Below the pieces are notes generated by a model. That model did no database searches. It saw only the letters and a program-made list of their open reading frames with translations, and had not been told where the DNA came from. The translations under genes were made by a program, and so were the position numbers. A stretch of DNA of 64,000 nt from JAWLBY01 sp041687455 (lineage in GTDB: Bacteria > Pseudomonadota > Gammaproteobacteria > Xanthomonadales > Xanthomonadaceae), in contig JAWLBY010000012.1 in assembly GCA_041687455.1 (NCBI GenBank), forward strand, positions 62,001-126,000, written 5' to 3'. Shown here piece after piece: positions 51,584 through 60,251 of this stretch. Within the stretch, counting starts at the first letter, position 1; each line of letters begins with the position of its first letter.

Positions 51584-52327
51584 TCAGTCGGCCTTCTTCA
51601 GGTCGATGACGACCGCGCAGGCATACAGCCAGAAGCCGATCATCAGCAGGAAAAACAGCAGGTCGCGCAGGTCGATCACACCCTTGGCGATCGCCGTGAA
51701 GTGGGTCAGGAACGACAGTTGCGCGACTGCATCGACCAGCACCTGCGGGAACAGCGCGCGAAACACGTCGAGCACCAGCGGAAAGCCGGCCAGCAGCAGC
51801 AGAAAGCAGACCACCACGGTCAGGATGAACGCGACCACCTGGTTGCGCGTCGCTGCCGACAGACAGGCGCCGATCGCGAGGAAGGCGCCGGCCATCAGCA
51901 GACTGCCGATGTAGCTGGCGACGATCACGCCGTTGTCCGGATCGCCCAGGTAGTTGACCGTGATCCACAGCGGAAAGGTCAGTCCGAGCGCGATGCCGAT
52001 GAAGGCCCAGGCGGCGAGGAACTTGCCGAGCACCGCCTGCCACATCGTGATCGGCAGGGTCAGCAGCAGCTCGATCGTGCCGGACTTGCGCTCCTCGCTC
52101 CACAGCCGCATGCCGACCGCCGGAATCAGGAACAGATACAGCCACGGATGGAAATTGAAGAACGGCTGCAGGTCGGCCTGGCCGCGCTCGTACAGGCCGC
52201 CGAGGTAGAACGTGAAGGCGCCGGCCAGCATCAGGAAGATCACGATGAAGACGTACGCCACCGGCGTGACGAAATAGCTGTTCAGCTCGCGACGGAACAC
52301 CGCCGCGACCGTGCGCGCTGCGCTCAT
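51584..52327 (-). CDS. ABC-2 type permease (GldF-like)
   Basis: A 247-residue integral membrane protein with six hydrophobic segments. It opens AARTVAAVFRRELNSYFVTPVAYVFI, typical of GldF-like permeases, followed by LWSEERKSGTIELLLTLPIT. The ATG overlaps the ATPase stop by 4 bp. It forms the transmembrane part of the four-gene ABC system. Confidence 0.92.
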   Translation of the reverse strand: MSAARTVAAVFRRELNSYFVTPVAYVFIVIFLMLAGAFTFYLGGLYERGQADLQPFFNFHPWLYLFLIPAVGMRLWSEERKSGTIELLLTLPITMWQAVLGKFLAAWAFIGIALGLTFPLWITVNYLGDPDNGVIVASYIGSLLMAGAFLAIGACLSAATRNQVVAFILTVVVCFLLLLAGFPLVLDVFRALFPQVLVDAVAQLSFLTHFTAIAKGVIDLRDLLFFLLMIGFWLYACAVVIDLKKAD

Positions 52328-53262
52328 GCCCGGGCCTCCTGCGACGGCTGCGTGGTGATCTGGCGGAACACTTCGTCGAGCCGGCCCTGTTCGAGCTGCA
52401 GCTCGGAGAACGCGATACCTTGAGCGCGCAGGAATTCCGACACCGGTTCGAAGATTGCGGCGCCCTGCTTCGGAAACGCGGTGACCCGGCCGTCCTGCGG
52501 ATCGATCTCGACCGCGGCAACGCCCGGCACGCCGGCCAGCCCCTCGCGAACCGCGACCGGATTCGGCGCGGTCAGCGACACCGCTCGATGGAATCGCGAA
52601 CGGGCTTCGAGCTCCGCCGGCGTCGCATCGGCCAGCAGCCGGCCGCGCGCGATCACCACCGCGCGGGTGCAGACTGCATGCACCTCCTCGAGGATATGCG
52701 TCGAGATCACGATGATCTTGTCGCGCGCCATCGACTGGATCAGCGTCCGGACTTCGTGCTTCTGGTTCGGGTCGAGGCCATCGGTCGGTTCGTCAAGCAC
52801 CAGCGCCCGCGGATCGTGCAAGATCGCCTGCGCCAGCCCGACCCGGCGCTTGTACCCCTTCGACAGCGTATCGATCGGCTGCTGCAGCACGCTGTCGAGC
52901 TGCAGCCGGCCGACCACGTCATCGATTCGCTGCCGCCGCCGCGCCGCATCGAGGCCGCGCACGTCGGCGACGAACTGCAGGAAGCTCAGCGGAGTCATCT
53001 CGCCGTAGCTCGGTGCGCCTTCTGGCAGGTAGCCGAGTACCCGTTTTGCCTCGAGCGGCTGCTGCTGCACGTCGAAGCCGCAGACCCTGGCACTGCCCGA
53101 GGTCGGCGTCAGGAAGCCGGCGATCATCTTCATCGTGGTCGATTTGCCGGCACCGTTCGGGCCGAGGAAGCCGAGCACTTCGCCCGCCTCGACCCGGAAA
53201 CTGATGCCGTCGACGGCGGTGAATTCGCCGTAGCGTTTGCACAGTCGATCGGTCTCGATCAT
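52324..53262 (-). CDS. ABC transporter ATPase (GldA/CcmA-like)
   Basis: A 312-residue ATPase. Walker A is GPNGAGKSTTM, the signature is LSKGYKRRVGLAQAILHDP, Walker B is ALVLDEPTDGLDP and the switch His is in STHILEEV. The C-terminal extension (about 215-312) is the small regulatory domain of ABC-2 exporters. The start ATG 53262 follows GAGAGAG. It is the first gene of the ATPase-permease-GldG-DUF4340 operon. Confidence 0.94.
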   Translation of the reverse strand: MIETDRLCKRYGEFTAVDGISFRVEAGEVLGFLGPNGAGKSTTMKMIAGFLTPTSGSARVCGFDVQQQPLEAKRVLGYLPEGAPSYGEMTPLSFLQFVADVRGLDAARRRQRIDDVVGRLQLDSVLQQPIDTLSKGYKRRVGLAQAILHDPRALVLDEPTDGLDPNQKHEVRTLIQSMARDKIIVISTHILEEVHAVCTRAVVIARGRLLADATPAELEARSRFHRAVSLTAPNPVAVREGLAGVPGVAAVEIDPQDGRVTAFPKQGAAIFEPVSEFLRAQGIAFSELQLEQGRLDEVFRQITTQPSQEARA

Positions 53263-53408
53263 CTCTCTCGTCCTGAGATGGCTGAAACGAAAACAGCGCC
53301 GCAACCAGCCGCATGCAGCGTCCGGGCGGCCGCGCTCCGTATACCACGGCGCGGCGGAAAAGTTCCGCACGACCGGCACAGCGCTTTCCAGGCTGCAGAA
53401 ACGACGCA

Positions 53409-53453
53409 GCCCGCCGGAAGGCGGGCCGCGCGGTGCGGGCCGAGCGGCCCGCA
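53409..53453. terminator. Two adjacent terminator-like hairpins
   Basis: GCCCGCC-GGAA-GGCGGGC (53409-53426) and TGCGGGCC-GAGC-GGCCCGCA (53434-53453) lie directly downstream of the SRPBCC gene (minus strand). Both stems are perfect, without U-tracts. The rest of the 223-bp gap upstream of the ATPase shows nothing further. Confidence 0.55.
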
Positions 53454-53485
53454 GGCAGGGCCGGACGAACCGGCCCCTGCGTAAC

Positions 53486-54778
53486 TCACGGAGTCGGTTC
53501 GGCCTCGGTGGCCTCGGTTTCGGCTTCAGCATCGGCCGCCGCTTCGTCGGTTGCCGCATCGGCATCGACCGGCTCGACCGGCTCGGCCGGCGCTGCCGCC
53601 GGCTGCGCCACCGGCTGTCCGGTGACCGGATCGATCGGCGCGATCGGCCAGTAGATGTTGAAGCGCGGATCCTCGCCGGAGGTGTCCTCGATCGGCGTCA
53701 GGTACTCCTCGAACGCGCGATCGCGGATCACTTCGCCATGCGACGCGGCGTAGGCACGCAGCATGTCGCGAACCAGCGGCAGCGCCGCCGGGTGACCTTC
53801 GTAGGTCGACATCAGCGCCGGACCGGCGTAACCGACACCGACCTGGACGTTTTCCGGCAGGTTCAGACCTTCCAGCGGCTGGAGCGCCGGCGCGATATCG
53901 ACTGCGATCGCGTCGACCTGATCGCCATCAGCCGGCTCGGCGTCTGCGGCATCGGTGTCCGCCGCCGGAGCATCGGCCTCCGGAGCATCGGCCACCGGAC
54001 GGCGGACCGGGATCGCGACATCGAACTCATACTCGTCGCTGCCGAAATTGGTCGTGATCAGGCGCTCCGGGGCTGCCTTTTCGAGCTTGTTGGCAGCCAC
54101 CGCGCGCTGCAGTTCCGCCAGGGCTTCGACCATCGCGTTCTCGACCGCGGTGATGTTGCGCTTGGTCTTCAGCGAGACATAAAGCAGATGCTGCGGTTCG
54201 ACGTCGACGGTTGCGATCTCGATCGACTTGTAGTCGAAGTTCGGCATCGTCGCGAACAGGCCGATCAGGTTGCCGAGGCCGACCCGGATGTCGTCGCCGA
54301 CCGTGCGGTTGATGTACAGGCCGGCATAGCGACCGAGCAGATCCCAGCCGTACTGGACCGTGTAGGACCAGGTGATTTCGACCGTCTTGCCCTTGTCGTC
54401 GAACACGAAGGTGTGCAGCTTGTCTTCGCCATAGGCGTCGTTGGTGGCACGGATCACCACCTTCTCGTCCTCGATGCTCTCGACGATCTCGAGTGCGCCG
54501 CTGCCGATCTGCGGATTGTTCGACTGGTACACCAGTCGGGCGCCTTCGCCACGCAGCGGGCCTTCCAGCGTGTAGCGAACGTTCGGGTCGCGGGCGCGCA
54601 GCGGATGCCAGTCCTGGAACCGGCGGAAGCTGTTCACGGTGTCGTAGACCTGCCGCAGCGGCCGGTTGGTCTCGAGCGCGTGCTCGGCATAACGGGCGCT
54701 CGGCAGGAACAGCCCGACCACGACAAACAGCGCGGCCACGATCAGCAGGGCAATGAGCAGCTCTAGCAAACGGATCAT
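53486..54778 (-). CDS. SRPBCC (START-like) family membrane-anchored protein
   Basis: A 430-residue protein. The N-terminal helix (LLELLIALLIVAALFVVVGLFL) anchors it. A polyketide-cyclase/SRPBCC lipid-binding fold follows (RPLRQVYDTVNSFRRFQDWHPL, VEITWSYTVQYGWDLLGRYAGLY). Residues 210-380 may form a GyrI-like second domain. An acidic low-complexity stretch (about 265-290) and an Ala/Glu/Pro-rich C-terminal tail (about 400-430) look disordered. Ligand unknown. Confidence 0.82.
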   Translation of the reverse strand: MIRLLELLIALLIVAALFVVVGLFLPSARYAEHALETNRPLRQVYDTVNSFRRFQDWHPLRARDPNVRYTLEGPLRGEGARLVYQSNNPQIGSGALEIVESIEDEKVVIRATNDAYGEDKLHTFVFDDKGKTVEITWSYTVQYGWDLLGRYAGLYINRTVGDDIRVGLGNLIGLFATMPNFDYKSIEIATVDVEPQHLLYVSLKTKRNITAVENAMVEALAELQRAVAANKLEKAAPERLITTNFGSDEYEFDVAIPVRRPVADAPEADAPAADTDAADAEPADGDQVDAIAVDIAPALQPLEGLNLPENVQVGVGYAGPALMSTYEGHPAALPLVRDMLRAYAASHGEVIRDRAFEEYLTPIEDTSGEDPRFNIYWPIAPIDPVTGQPVAQPAAAPAEPVEPVDADAATDEAAADAEAETEATEAEPTP

Positions 54779-54985
54779 TCAGGGACTCCAGGGCAGGACG
54801 ACGACGACGGCAGTGCCGTCGTATCTCGCCACCGATACGACGGGCCGGCGCAGGGCAGCGCAGCCCGCCGCCTCCGCGGCTGGCGAGCCGCGTATGCTAG
54901 CAGGGAACCGGGCGGGTCCGTAGCCCGTGCCGTCGCACGCCGCGGGCAGGCTGGCGCAGGCCGCCGGCGCTCCCGGGCAGGCAGC

Positions 54986-55636
54986 CTACACGAGCTTCAG
55001 CTCGAATGCCTTCAATACCGCCCGGGTGCGGTCGCGGACGCCGAGTTTCGAAAGGATGTTCGAAACGTGGTTCTTGACCGTGCCTTCGGCCACGCCGAGC
55101 GAGTTGGCGATTTCCTTGTTGCTGTAGCCACCCGCCATCAGGCGCAGGATCTCGGTCTCGCGCTCGGTCAGCGGATCCGGCCGATCGAGGCTGGCGAACT
55201 CGTTGTGCATCGACTCGAGCCCGGACAGCAGCCGTTGCGACATCGCCGGTTGCACCAGCGAGCCGCCGCGGGCGACCGTTTCGATCGCATCGACCAGTTG
55301 TTCGAGCGAGACATCCTTCAGCAGATAGCCGCGAGCGCCGGCCTGCAGGCCGGCCAGCACCAACTGGTCGTCGTCGAAGGTGGTCAGGATGATCGTCGGC
55401 CGCATCTGGCCGCTGGCGGCCAGGTGCTGCAGCGCGTCGAGGCCGGACATCACCGGCATCCGCATGTCCATCAGCACGACGTCCGGCTCGATCTTCGGGA
55501 TCATCTCGATCGCCTGCCGCCCGTCGGCCGCCTCGGCCACGACCCGGATGTTGTCGGACAGCTCGAGCAGCGAGCGCACGCCCTGTCGGACCAGGGTCTG
55601 GTCATCGACCAGCAGTACGCGGATTTGCTTGTCCAT
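54986..55636 (-). CDS. NarL/LuxR-type response regulator
   Basis: A 216-residue regulator. The receiver domain has D11/D12, phospho-acceptor D57 (VVLMDMRMP) and the conserved Lys in GYLLKD. The C-terminal LuxR helix-turn-helix reads LTERETEILRLMAGGYSNKEIANSLGVAEGTVKNHVSNIL. It is the partner of the histidine kinase gene that ends 6 bp upstream of its start. The regulon is unknown. The 207 bp between here and the SRPBCC gene show no clear feature. Confidence 0.94.
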   Translation of the reverse strand: MDKQIRVLLVDDQTLVRQGVRSLLELSDNIRVVAEAADGRQAIEMIPKIEPDVVLMDMRMPVMSGLDALQHLAASGQMRPTIILTTFDDDQLVLAGLQAGARGYLLKDVSLEQLVDAIETVARGGSLVQPAMSQRLLSGLESMHNEFASLDRPDPLTERETEILRLMAGGYSNKEIANSLGVAEGTVKNHVSNILSKLGVRDRTRAVLKAFELKLV

Positions 55637-55642
55637 TCGCTC

Positions 55643-56821
55643 TCAGTTCCCCTGTGTCGGCGTCGGGCCGTCGGTCAACGGCAACCACAGTTCGAGGCCG
55701 AAGCCGCGCCCGCGGGCGGTGTCGATCTCCATTGTGCCGCCGAACTGCTCCAGTCGTTCGCGCATGCCACGCAGGCCGTGGCCGATCGCTGGCGCGTCGG
55801 CACCCTGGCCGTCGTCACGGGAACGGATCGCGACGCCGCCGTCGCGCAGCAGCAGCTCGATCAGCAGCCGTGACGCGCCGGAATGCTTGACGGTGTTGGT
55901 GATGATCTCCTGCGCCGAGCGCAGGATCACCTGCGCGCGCGCCATGTCGGCCACCCGCAGCGGGTCCGGCAGCCGCAGGTCGACCTCCAGCGCCGGCACC
56001 CCTTCGGCCAGCCCGCGCAGCGCTTCGGCCAGATCGAGGCTGTCGTCCTGCCGCAACTGGCTGACCGCCTCTCGGACGTCGGCGAGCAGCAGCCGGGCGA
56101 GCGTCTGCGCCTGTCGGACGTGCTCCTGCACGCGCCCGCTGGACAGGTGGCTCGCGACTTCGAGGTTCAGGCTCAGCGCAGTCAGATGGTGGCCCAGCAG
56201 GTCGTGCAGCTCGCGCGAGATGCGGGTCCGCTCGGTCAGCCGGGAACTTTCGGCGAGCAGCGCGCGGGTCGCCCGCAGCTCGGCATTGAGGCGGCGCTGC
56301 TCCTCCCGCGCGACCGCCTGCTGGCGGGCGACGAAGCTGGTCACGAACACGAAGCTGGAAAAGCCGACGTACAACACTGCCTGCAGCACTGCATCGAGCG
56401 GCGAGTAGTCCGGTACGCGGCTGAAAACCGGAATCAGCGCGCCGTGCTGCAGCACCAGGAACACCACGCCGAGCCGCCACGGAAGCAGCCACGGCAGCAC
56501 CGCCGCGACCAGCATCAGCAGGATGCTGCCGAGCCCGCTGTCGCTGAAGTAGCTGACGCCGATCGCCGCCGCGGCCAGCAGCAGCAGCAACCACAGGTCG
56601 GCCCGCCGGCGGTAGCTGCGGATGTCGAGCCGCCGGGTCAGCAGCCAGTAGCAGAGGCCGAACACGAAGTACGACCCGCGCCAGGCAAGCAGGTTGAGGC
56701 GATCGAGCCCGCCGTTGTCGAAATACCACGGCTCCCACAGCATCGGGATGCCGACGCAGGCCCAGGTGAACAGGCCGGCGTAGCGCAACTGCTGGGTCGG
56801 GGTCAGACGCAGGGTCATCAT
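55643..56821 (-). CDS. Sensor histidine kinase, HisKA_3/NarX-DesK type
   Basis: A 392-residue membrane kinase. About five or six hydrophobic segments span residues 12-165 and probably sense a membrane signal directly, as in DesK/LiaS. A coiled linker leads to the dimerisation helix with phosphorylated H206 (ISRELHDLLGHHL), then a HATPase_c domain (EIITNTVKHSGASRLL, DDGQGADAP, GHGLRGMRERL). It begins with ATG-ATG at 56821. It should phosphorylate the LuxR regulator encoded next to it. Confidence 0.93.
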   Translation of the reverse strand: MMTLRLTPTQQLRYAGLFTWACVGIPMLWEPWYFDNGGLDRLNLLAWRGSYFVFGLCYWLLTRRLDIRSYRRRADLWLLLLLAAAAIGVSYFSDSGLGSILLMLVAAVLPWLLPWRLGVVFLVLQHGALIPVFSRVPDYSPLDAVLQAVLYVGFSSFVFVTSFVARQQAVAREEQRRLNAELRATRALLAESSRLTERTRISRELHDLLGHHLTALSLNLEVASHLSSGRVQEHVRQAQTLARLLLADVREAVSQLRQDDSLDLAEALRGLAEGVPALEVDLRLPDPLRVADMARAQVILRSAQEIITNTVKHSGASRLLIELLLRDGGVAIRSRDDGQGADAPAIGHGLRGMRERLEQFGGTMEIDTARGRGFGLELWLPLTDGPTPTQGN

Positions 56822-56973
56822 GGCCGCAGTGTAGGCGCCGGACGGCGTCGGTGACTCTGCCCGAAGTCATGCCACCGACTGGCGCTCTTAACGATTCCTT
56901 AGGCTTCCAGGCGAACCCTTCATGCGATAATCCCGCCGCTACCGGGCGCACGCCGGGCCCATTGGAGACAGGA

Positions 56974-57579
56974 ATGTCAATCACGATCCGCGACGTACGC
57001 GAGCATGAGCTGGATTCCGTTCTCGCACTGAACAACGCCGCGGGCCCGAACATTCTTCCTCTGGATGCGGCCACCCTGCGTTTCTTCTACGATCATGCGG
57101 CCTATTTCCGGGTCGCCGAGGTCGACGGGCACATCGCCGGCTTCCTGGTCGCGTTGCTGCACGACGCGCCGTACCGCAGCCCGAACTTCCAGTGGTTCCG
57201 CGACCGCTATCCGCAGTTCCTGTACATCGACCGGATCGTGATCGCGAGCAGTCGCCGCGGCCTCGGCGTCGGCCGGGTGTTCTATGCCGACGTGACCAGC
57301 TTCGCCGAGGTGCGGGTGCCGCAACTGACCTGCGAGGTGTTCCTCGAGCCGCGCAACGACGTCGCCGTGCTGTTCCACGGCACCTACGGCTTCCACGAGG
57401 TCGGCCAGCAGCTCATGGCCGGGCCGGAGCGGCGCGTGTCGCTGCTCGGCAAGCCGTTGTGCAGCTTCGATTTCGTCCGCGACACCTATCTGTCGAACGG
57501 CACCGGCCTGCCCGAGCTGCCGTGGCTGGCAATGCGGCCGATCGCGTCGCCTTCACCGCAACTGGCGACCGGAACCTGA
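56974..57579 (+). CDS. GNAT N-acetyltransferase
   Basis: A 201-residue acetyltransferase with a GGAGACAGG ribosome-binding site before ATG 56974. It contains YIDRIVIASSRRGLGVGRVFYADV (acetyl-CoA loop region) and LEPRNDVAVLFHGTYGFHEVG. Substrate unknown. It lies 2 bp from the start of minC on the same strand, so it is co-transcribed with the min genes, which is unusual enough to note but gives no function. Confidence 0.88.
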   Translation: MSITIRDVREHELDSVLALNNAAGPNILPLDAATLRFFYDHAAYFRVAEVDGHIAGFLVALLHDAPYRSPNFQWFRDRYPQFLYIDRIVIASSRRGLGVGRVFYADVTSFAEVRVPQLTCEVFLEPRNDVAVLFHGTYGFHEVGQQLMAGPERRVSLLGKPLCSFDFVRDTYLSNGTGLPELPWLAMRPIASPSPQLATGT

Positions 57580-57581
57580 AC

Positions 57582-58346
57582 ATGGCTGGCGTCGCACGCC
57601 CCGGCCTCGAGCAGGCCGGCGAGCTGAAGTTCGGCCAGGTCGGCATCGCCAACCTGCGAGTCCGCGAGTTCGACATCGATGCGCTGGCCGCCGAGATGCG
57701 CGAACGCGTCGAGCGGGCTCCGAATCTGTTCGAGCGCGCCGCCGTCGTGATCGATTTCGGTTCGCTGAGCCGTTGCCCGTCGGTCGACGACGCGCGGCGG
57801 CTGATCGCCGAACTGCAGCGCGCCGGCGTTCGGCCAGTCGCACTGGCGTTCGGCACCAGCGAAGTCGACGCACTGTCCCGCGCGCTCGATCTGCCGCTGC
57901 TGGCGAAGTTCCGCGCCCAGTACGAATCCGGGCGTAGCGCGCCGTCGGCAGCGGCAGCGGCAGCCGCCGAACCGGTCGCTGCCGAGCCGCCGGCCGCAAG
58001 CACCGCGCCGCCGGCCGCGACGACCGGCATGGTGGTCGCCCAGCCGGTCCGGTCCGGCCAGCAGATCTATGCCCAGGGCCGCGACCTGACCGTCTGCACC
58101 GGTGTCGGCGCCGGCGCCGAGGTCATCGCCGACGGCAGCGTCCATGTCTATGGCGCGCTGCGCGGCCGCGCCCTGGCCGGCGCCCGCGGCGACGAATCGG
58201 CCCGGATCTTCTGCCGCGAGTTCCACGCCGAGCTGGTCGCCATCGCCGGACAATACAAGGTCGTCGAGGAGCTTCCGGCCGATTTGCGCGGCCGCCCCGT
58301 GCAGGTTTGGCTCGAAGAAGGCAAACTTCGCCTCGCCGAATTGTAG
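57582..58346 (+). CDS. minC: Septum site-determining protein MinC
   Basis: A 254-residue FtsZ inhibitor. The N-terminal domain (ELKFGQVGIANLRVREFDIDALAAEM ... FERAAVVIDFG) and the C-terminal beta-helix (GMVVAQPVRSGQQIYAQGRDLTVCTGVGAGAEVIADGSVHVYGALRGRALAGARGD) are joined by an Ala/Pro-rich linker (about 110-150). The C-domain binds MinD and the FtsZ tail. The ATG 57582 begins 2 bp after the GNAT stop. Confidence 0.95.
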   Translation: MAGVARPGLEQAGELKFGQVGIANLRVREFDIDALAAEMRERVERAPNLFERAAVVIDFGSLSRCPSVDDARRLIAELQRAGVRPVALAFGTSEVDALSRALDLPLLAKFRAQYESGRSAPSAAAAAAAEPVAAEPPAASTAPPAATTGMVVAQPVRSGQQIYAQGRDLTVCTGVGAGAEVIADGSVHVYGALRGRALAGARGDESARIFCREFHAELVAIAGQYKVVEELPADLRGRPVQVWLEEGKLRLAEL

Positions 58347-58443
58347 GGACCGCCGCAGGTTCCCGTTCCGCCTGCCTGTTCCGGACGCGCCAGCCGCAGC
58401 CGGCGCCAGCAGCCGCGGATAGCCCAATACCCAGGAGTTTCCC

Positions 58444-59253
58444 TTGGCAGAAATCATCGTTGTGACGTCCGGCAAAGGCGGCGTCGGCAAGACGACCACC
58501 AGCGCCAGCGTGGCCTGCGGATTGGCACGGCAGGGCAAGAAGGTCGCCGTGATCGACTTCGACGTCGGACTGCGCAATCTCGACCTGATCATGGGTTGCG
58601 AACGCCGGGTCGTGTACGACTTCGTCAATGTGATCCTCGGCGATGCGACGCTGAAGCAGGCAATGATCCGCGACAAGCGGCTCGACAACCTGCACGTGCT
58701 GGCCGCGTCGCAGACCCGCGACAAGGACGCGCTGACCAGGGAAGGCGTCGAGCGCGTGCTCAACGAGCTGGCCGACGACGACTTCGACTTCATCGTCTGC
58801 GATTCGCCGGCCGGCATCGAGAAGGGCGCCTACCTGGCGATGTATTACGCCGACCGCGCGATCGTCGTCGTCAACCCGGAAGTGTCGTCGGTGCGCGATT
58901 CCGATCGCATCCTCGGCCTGCTGGCCTCGAAGACCCGCCACGCCGAGCAGGGCAAGCGGGTCACCGAGCACCTGCTGCTGACCCGTTACAGCCCCAAGCG
59001 CGTCGAAGCCGGCGAGATGCTGTCGATCGCCGACGTCGAGGAGGTGCTGGGCCTGAAGTCGCTCGGCGTGATCCCCGAGTCGCCGGACGTGCTGAACGCG
59101 TCGAACAAGGGCGAGCCGGTCGTGCTCGATGCCGAATCGCCGGCCGGCCAGGCCTATGACGACGCGGTGGCCCGCCTGCTCGGCCAGGATCGCCCGATGC
59201 GCTTCACCCAGGTCGAGCGCAAGGGTCTGTTCTCGAAACTGTTCGGGGGCTGA
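58444..59253 (+). CDS. minD: Septum site-determining protein MinD
   Basis: A 269-residue deviant Walker ATPase, with SGKGGVGKTTTSAS at residues 9-22 and the C-terminal amphipathic membrane-targeting helix (ERKGLFSKLFGG). It starts at TTG 58444 behind an AGGAG site. It recruits MinC and is displaced from the membrane by MinE, giving pole-to-pole oscillation. Confidence 0.97.
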   Translation: MAEIIVVTSGKGGVGKTTTSASVACGLARQGKKVAVIDFDVGLRNLDLIMGCERRVVYDFVNVILGDATLKQAMIRDKRLDNLHVLAASQTRDKDALTREGVERVLNELADDDFDFIVCDSPAGIEKGAYLAMYYADRAIVVVNPEVSSVRDSDRILGLLASKTRHAEQGKRVTEHLLLTRYSPKRVEAGEMLSIADVEEVLGLKSLGVIPESPDVLNASNKGEPVVLDAESPAGQAYDDAVARLLGQDRPMRFTQVERKGLFSKLFGG

Positions 59254-59256
59254 TCA

Positions 59257-59508
59257 ATGGGCATGTTCGATTTTCTGCGCACCAGGAAAAACACCGCGGC
59301 GATCGCCAAGGAGCGTCTGCGGATCATCGTCTCGCAGGAGCGCAGCACGCGCGGCGGCCCGGATTACCTGCCGGAACTGCAGCGCGAGCTGTTGGCATTG
59401 ATCAAGAAGTACGTCCACGTCGACGCCGATGCGGTCAAGGTCGACCTGGTCAAGGACGGCGAACACGACGTACTCGACATCACCGTGTCGCTGCCGGAGC
59501 GCGAGTAG
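59257..59508 (+). CDS. minE: Cell division topological specificity factor MinE
   Basis: An 83-residue protein. MGMFDFLRTRKNTAAIAKERLRIIVSQER is the membrane-/MinD-binding N-terminus, and the C-terminal topological specificity domain contains LALIKKYVHVDADAVKVDLVK. It begins 3 bp after minD. It stimulates MinD ATPase. Confidence 0.97.
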   Translation: MGMFDFLRTRKNTAAIAKERLRIIVSQERSTRGGPDYLPELQRELLALIKKYVHVDADAVKVDLVKDGEHDVLDITVSLPERE

Positions 59509-59556
59509 TCGCGTCGGCCGGCTGCTGTCCGCATTGGCCCACCCGCGTTCCTCGTG

Positions 59557-60090
59557 ATGCATTCGATCGACCAGACGCCCGCCGGAGCATCCGCGACCAG
59601 CCAAGGCGCTGCCCCGGAGCCTGACGTGCTGCGTGTGCGCGACGTCGATCGCGACGCGATCGCCGCCCTGCTCCGCCGCTACCAGCTCGAGCTGGTCGAT
59701 GTCCCGGATGGCGAGTCGATTCCGGGCAGTTACTGGGGCGAATCGGAAGCCGGCATCATCGCCTCGCAGGTGTACGTCCGCTCCGACACGCCGATCCATT
59801 CTCTGCTGCACGAGGCCTGCCATCTGATCGTGCTGCCGGCGGAGCGGCGCGCGTTGGTGCACACCGATGCGACCGACTCGATCGCCGAGGAAGACGCGAC
59901 CTGCTATCTGCAGATCCTGCTGGCCGACGAGCTGCCCGGCGTCGGCCGCGACCGGCTGATGCAGGACATGGATGCCTGGGGCTACAGCTTCCGGCTCGGC
60001 CACAGCCGCGCCTGGTTCGAGCAGGATGCCGAAGACGCGCGCGCGTGGCTGATCGAGCACGAGCTGCTGCCGGAGCCGGTCGCCACCTGA
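59557..60090 (+). CDS. Putative HExxH metalloprotein downstream of minE
   Basis: A 177-residue protein. ATG 59557 (GTG at 59554 is one codon earlier). It holds HEACH (H86/E87/H90 counted from the GTG), a short zinc-protease motif, followed by a conserved-looking AEEDATCYLQILLADELPG that could supply a third ligand. No signal peptide. I do not recognise a named family. It follows minE by about 50 bp, so it may be in the min operon. Confidence 0.75.
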   Translation: MHSIDQTPAGASATSQGAAPEPDVLRVRDVDRDAIAALLRRYQLELVDVPDGESIPGSYWGESEAGIIASQVYVRSDTPIHSLLHEACHLIVLPAERRALVHTDATDSIAEEDATCYLQILLADELPGVGRDRLMQDMDAWGYSFRLGHSRAWFEQDAEDARAWLIEHELLPEPVAT

Positions 60091-60251
60091 GCCGCGCCGC
60101 TGCCGGCGACGCCTGCCGAGTGCCGGCGTCCGCGGCAAGGCACCGCATGAACCCGGGACGGGATCGGCAAGCCGGACGACCGCAACAGCGCCTGGCGCAC
60201 CGCCGGCGCTGTCCGGAAGCGATCGCCGGCGGGCGAATCCGCCAATCCACC

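Noticed and set aside
48506..53262. Gliding motility machinery
   Set aside because: GldA/F/G-like ABC systems with DUF4340 are common in non-gliding proteobacteria; no other gliding gene is here.
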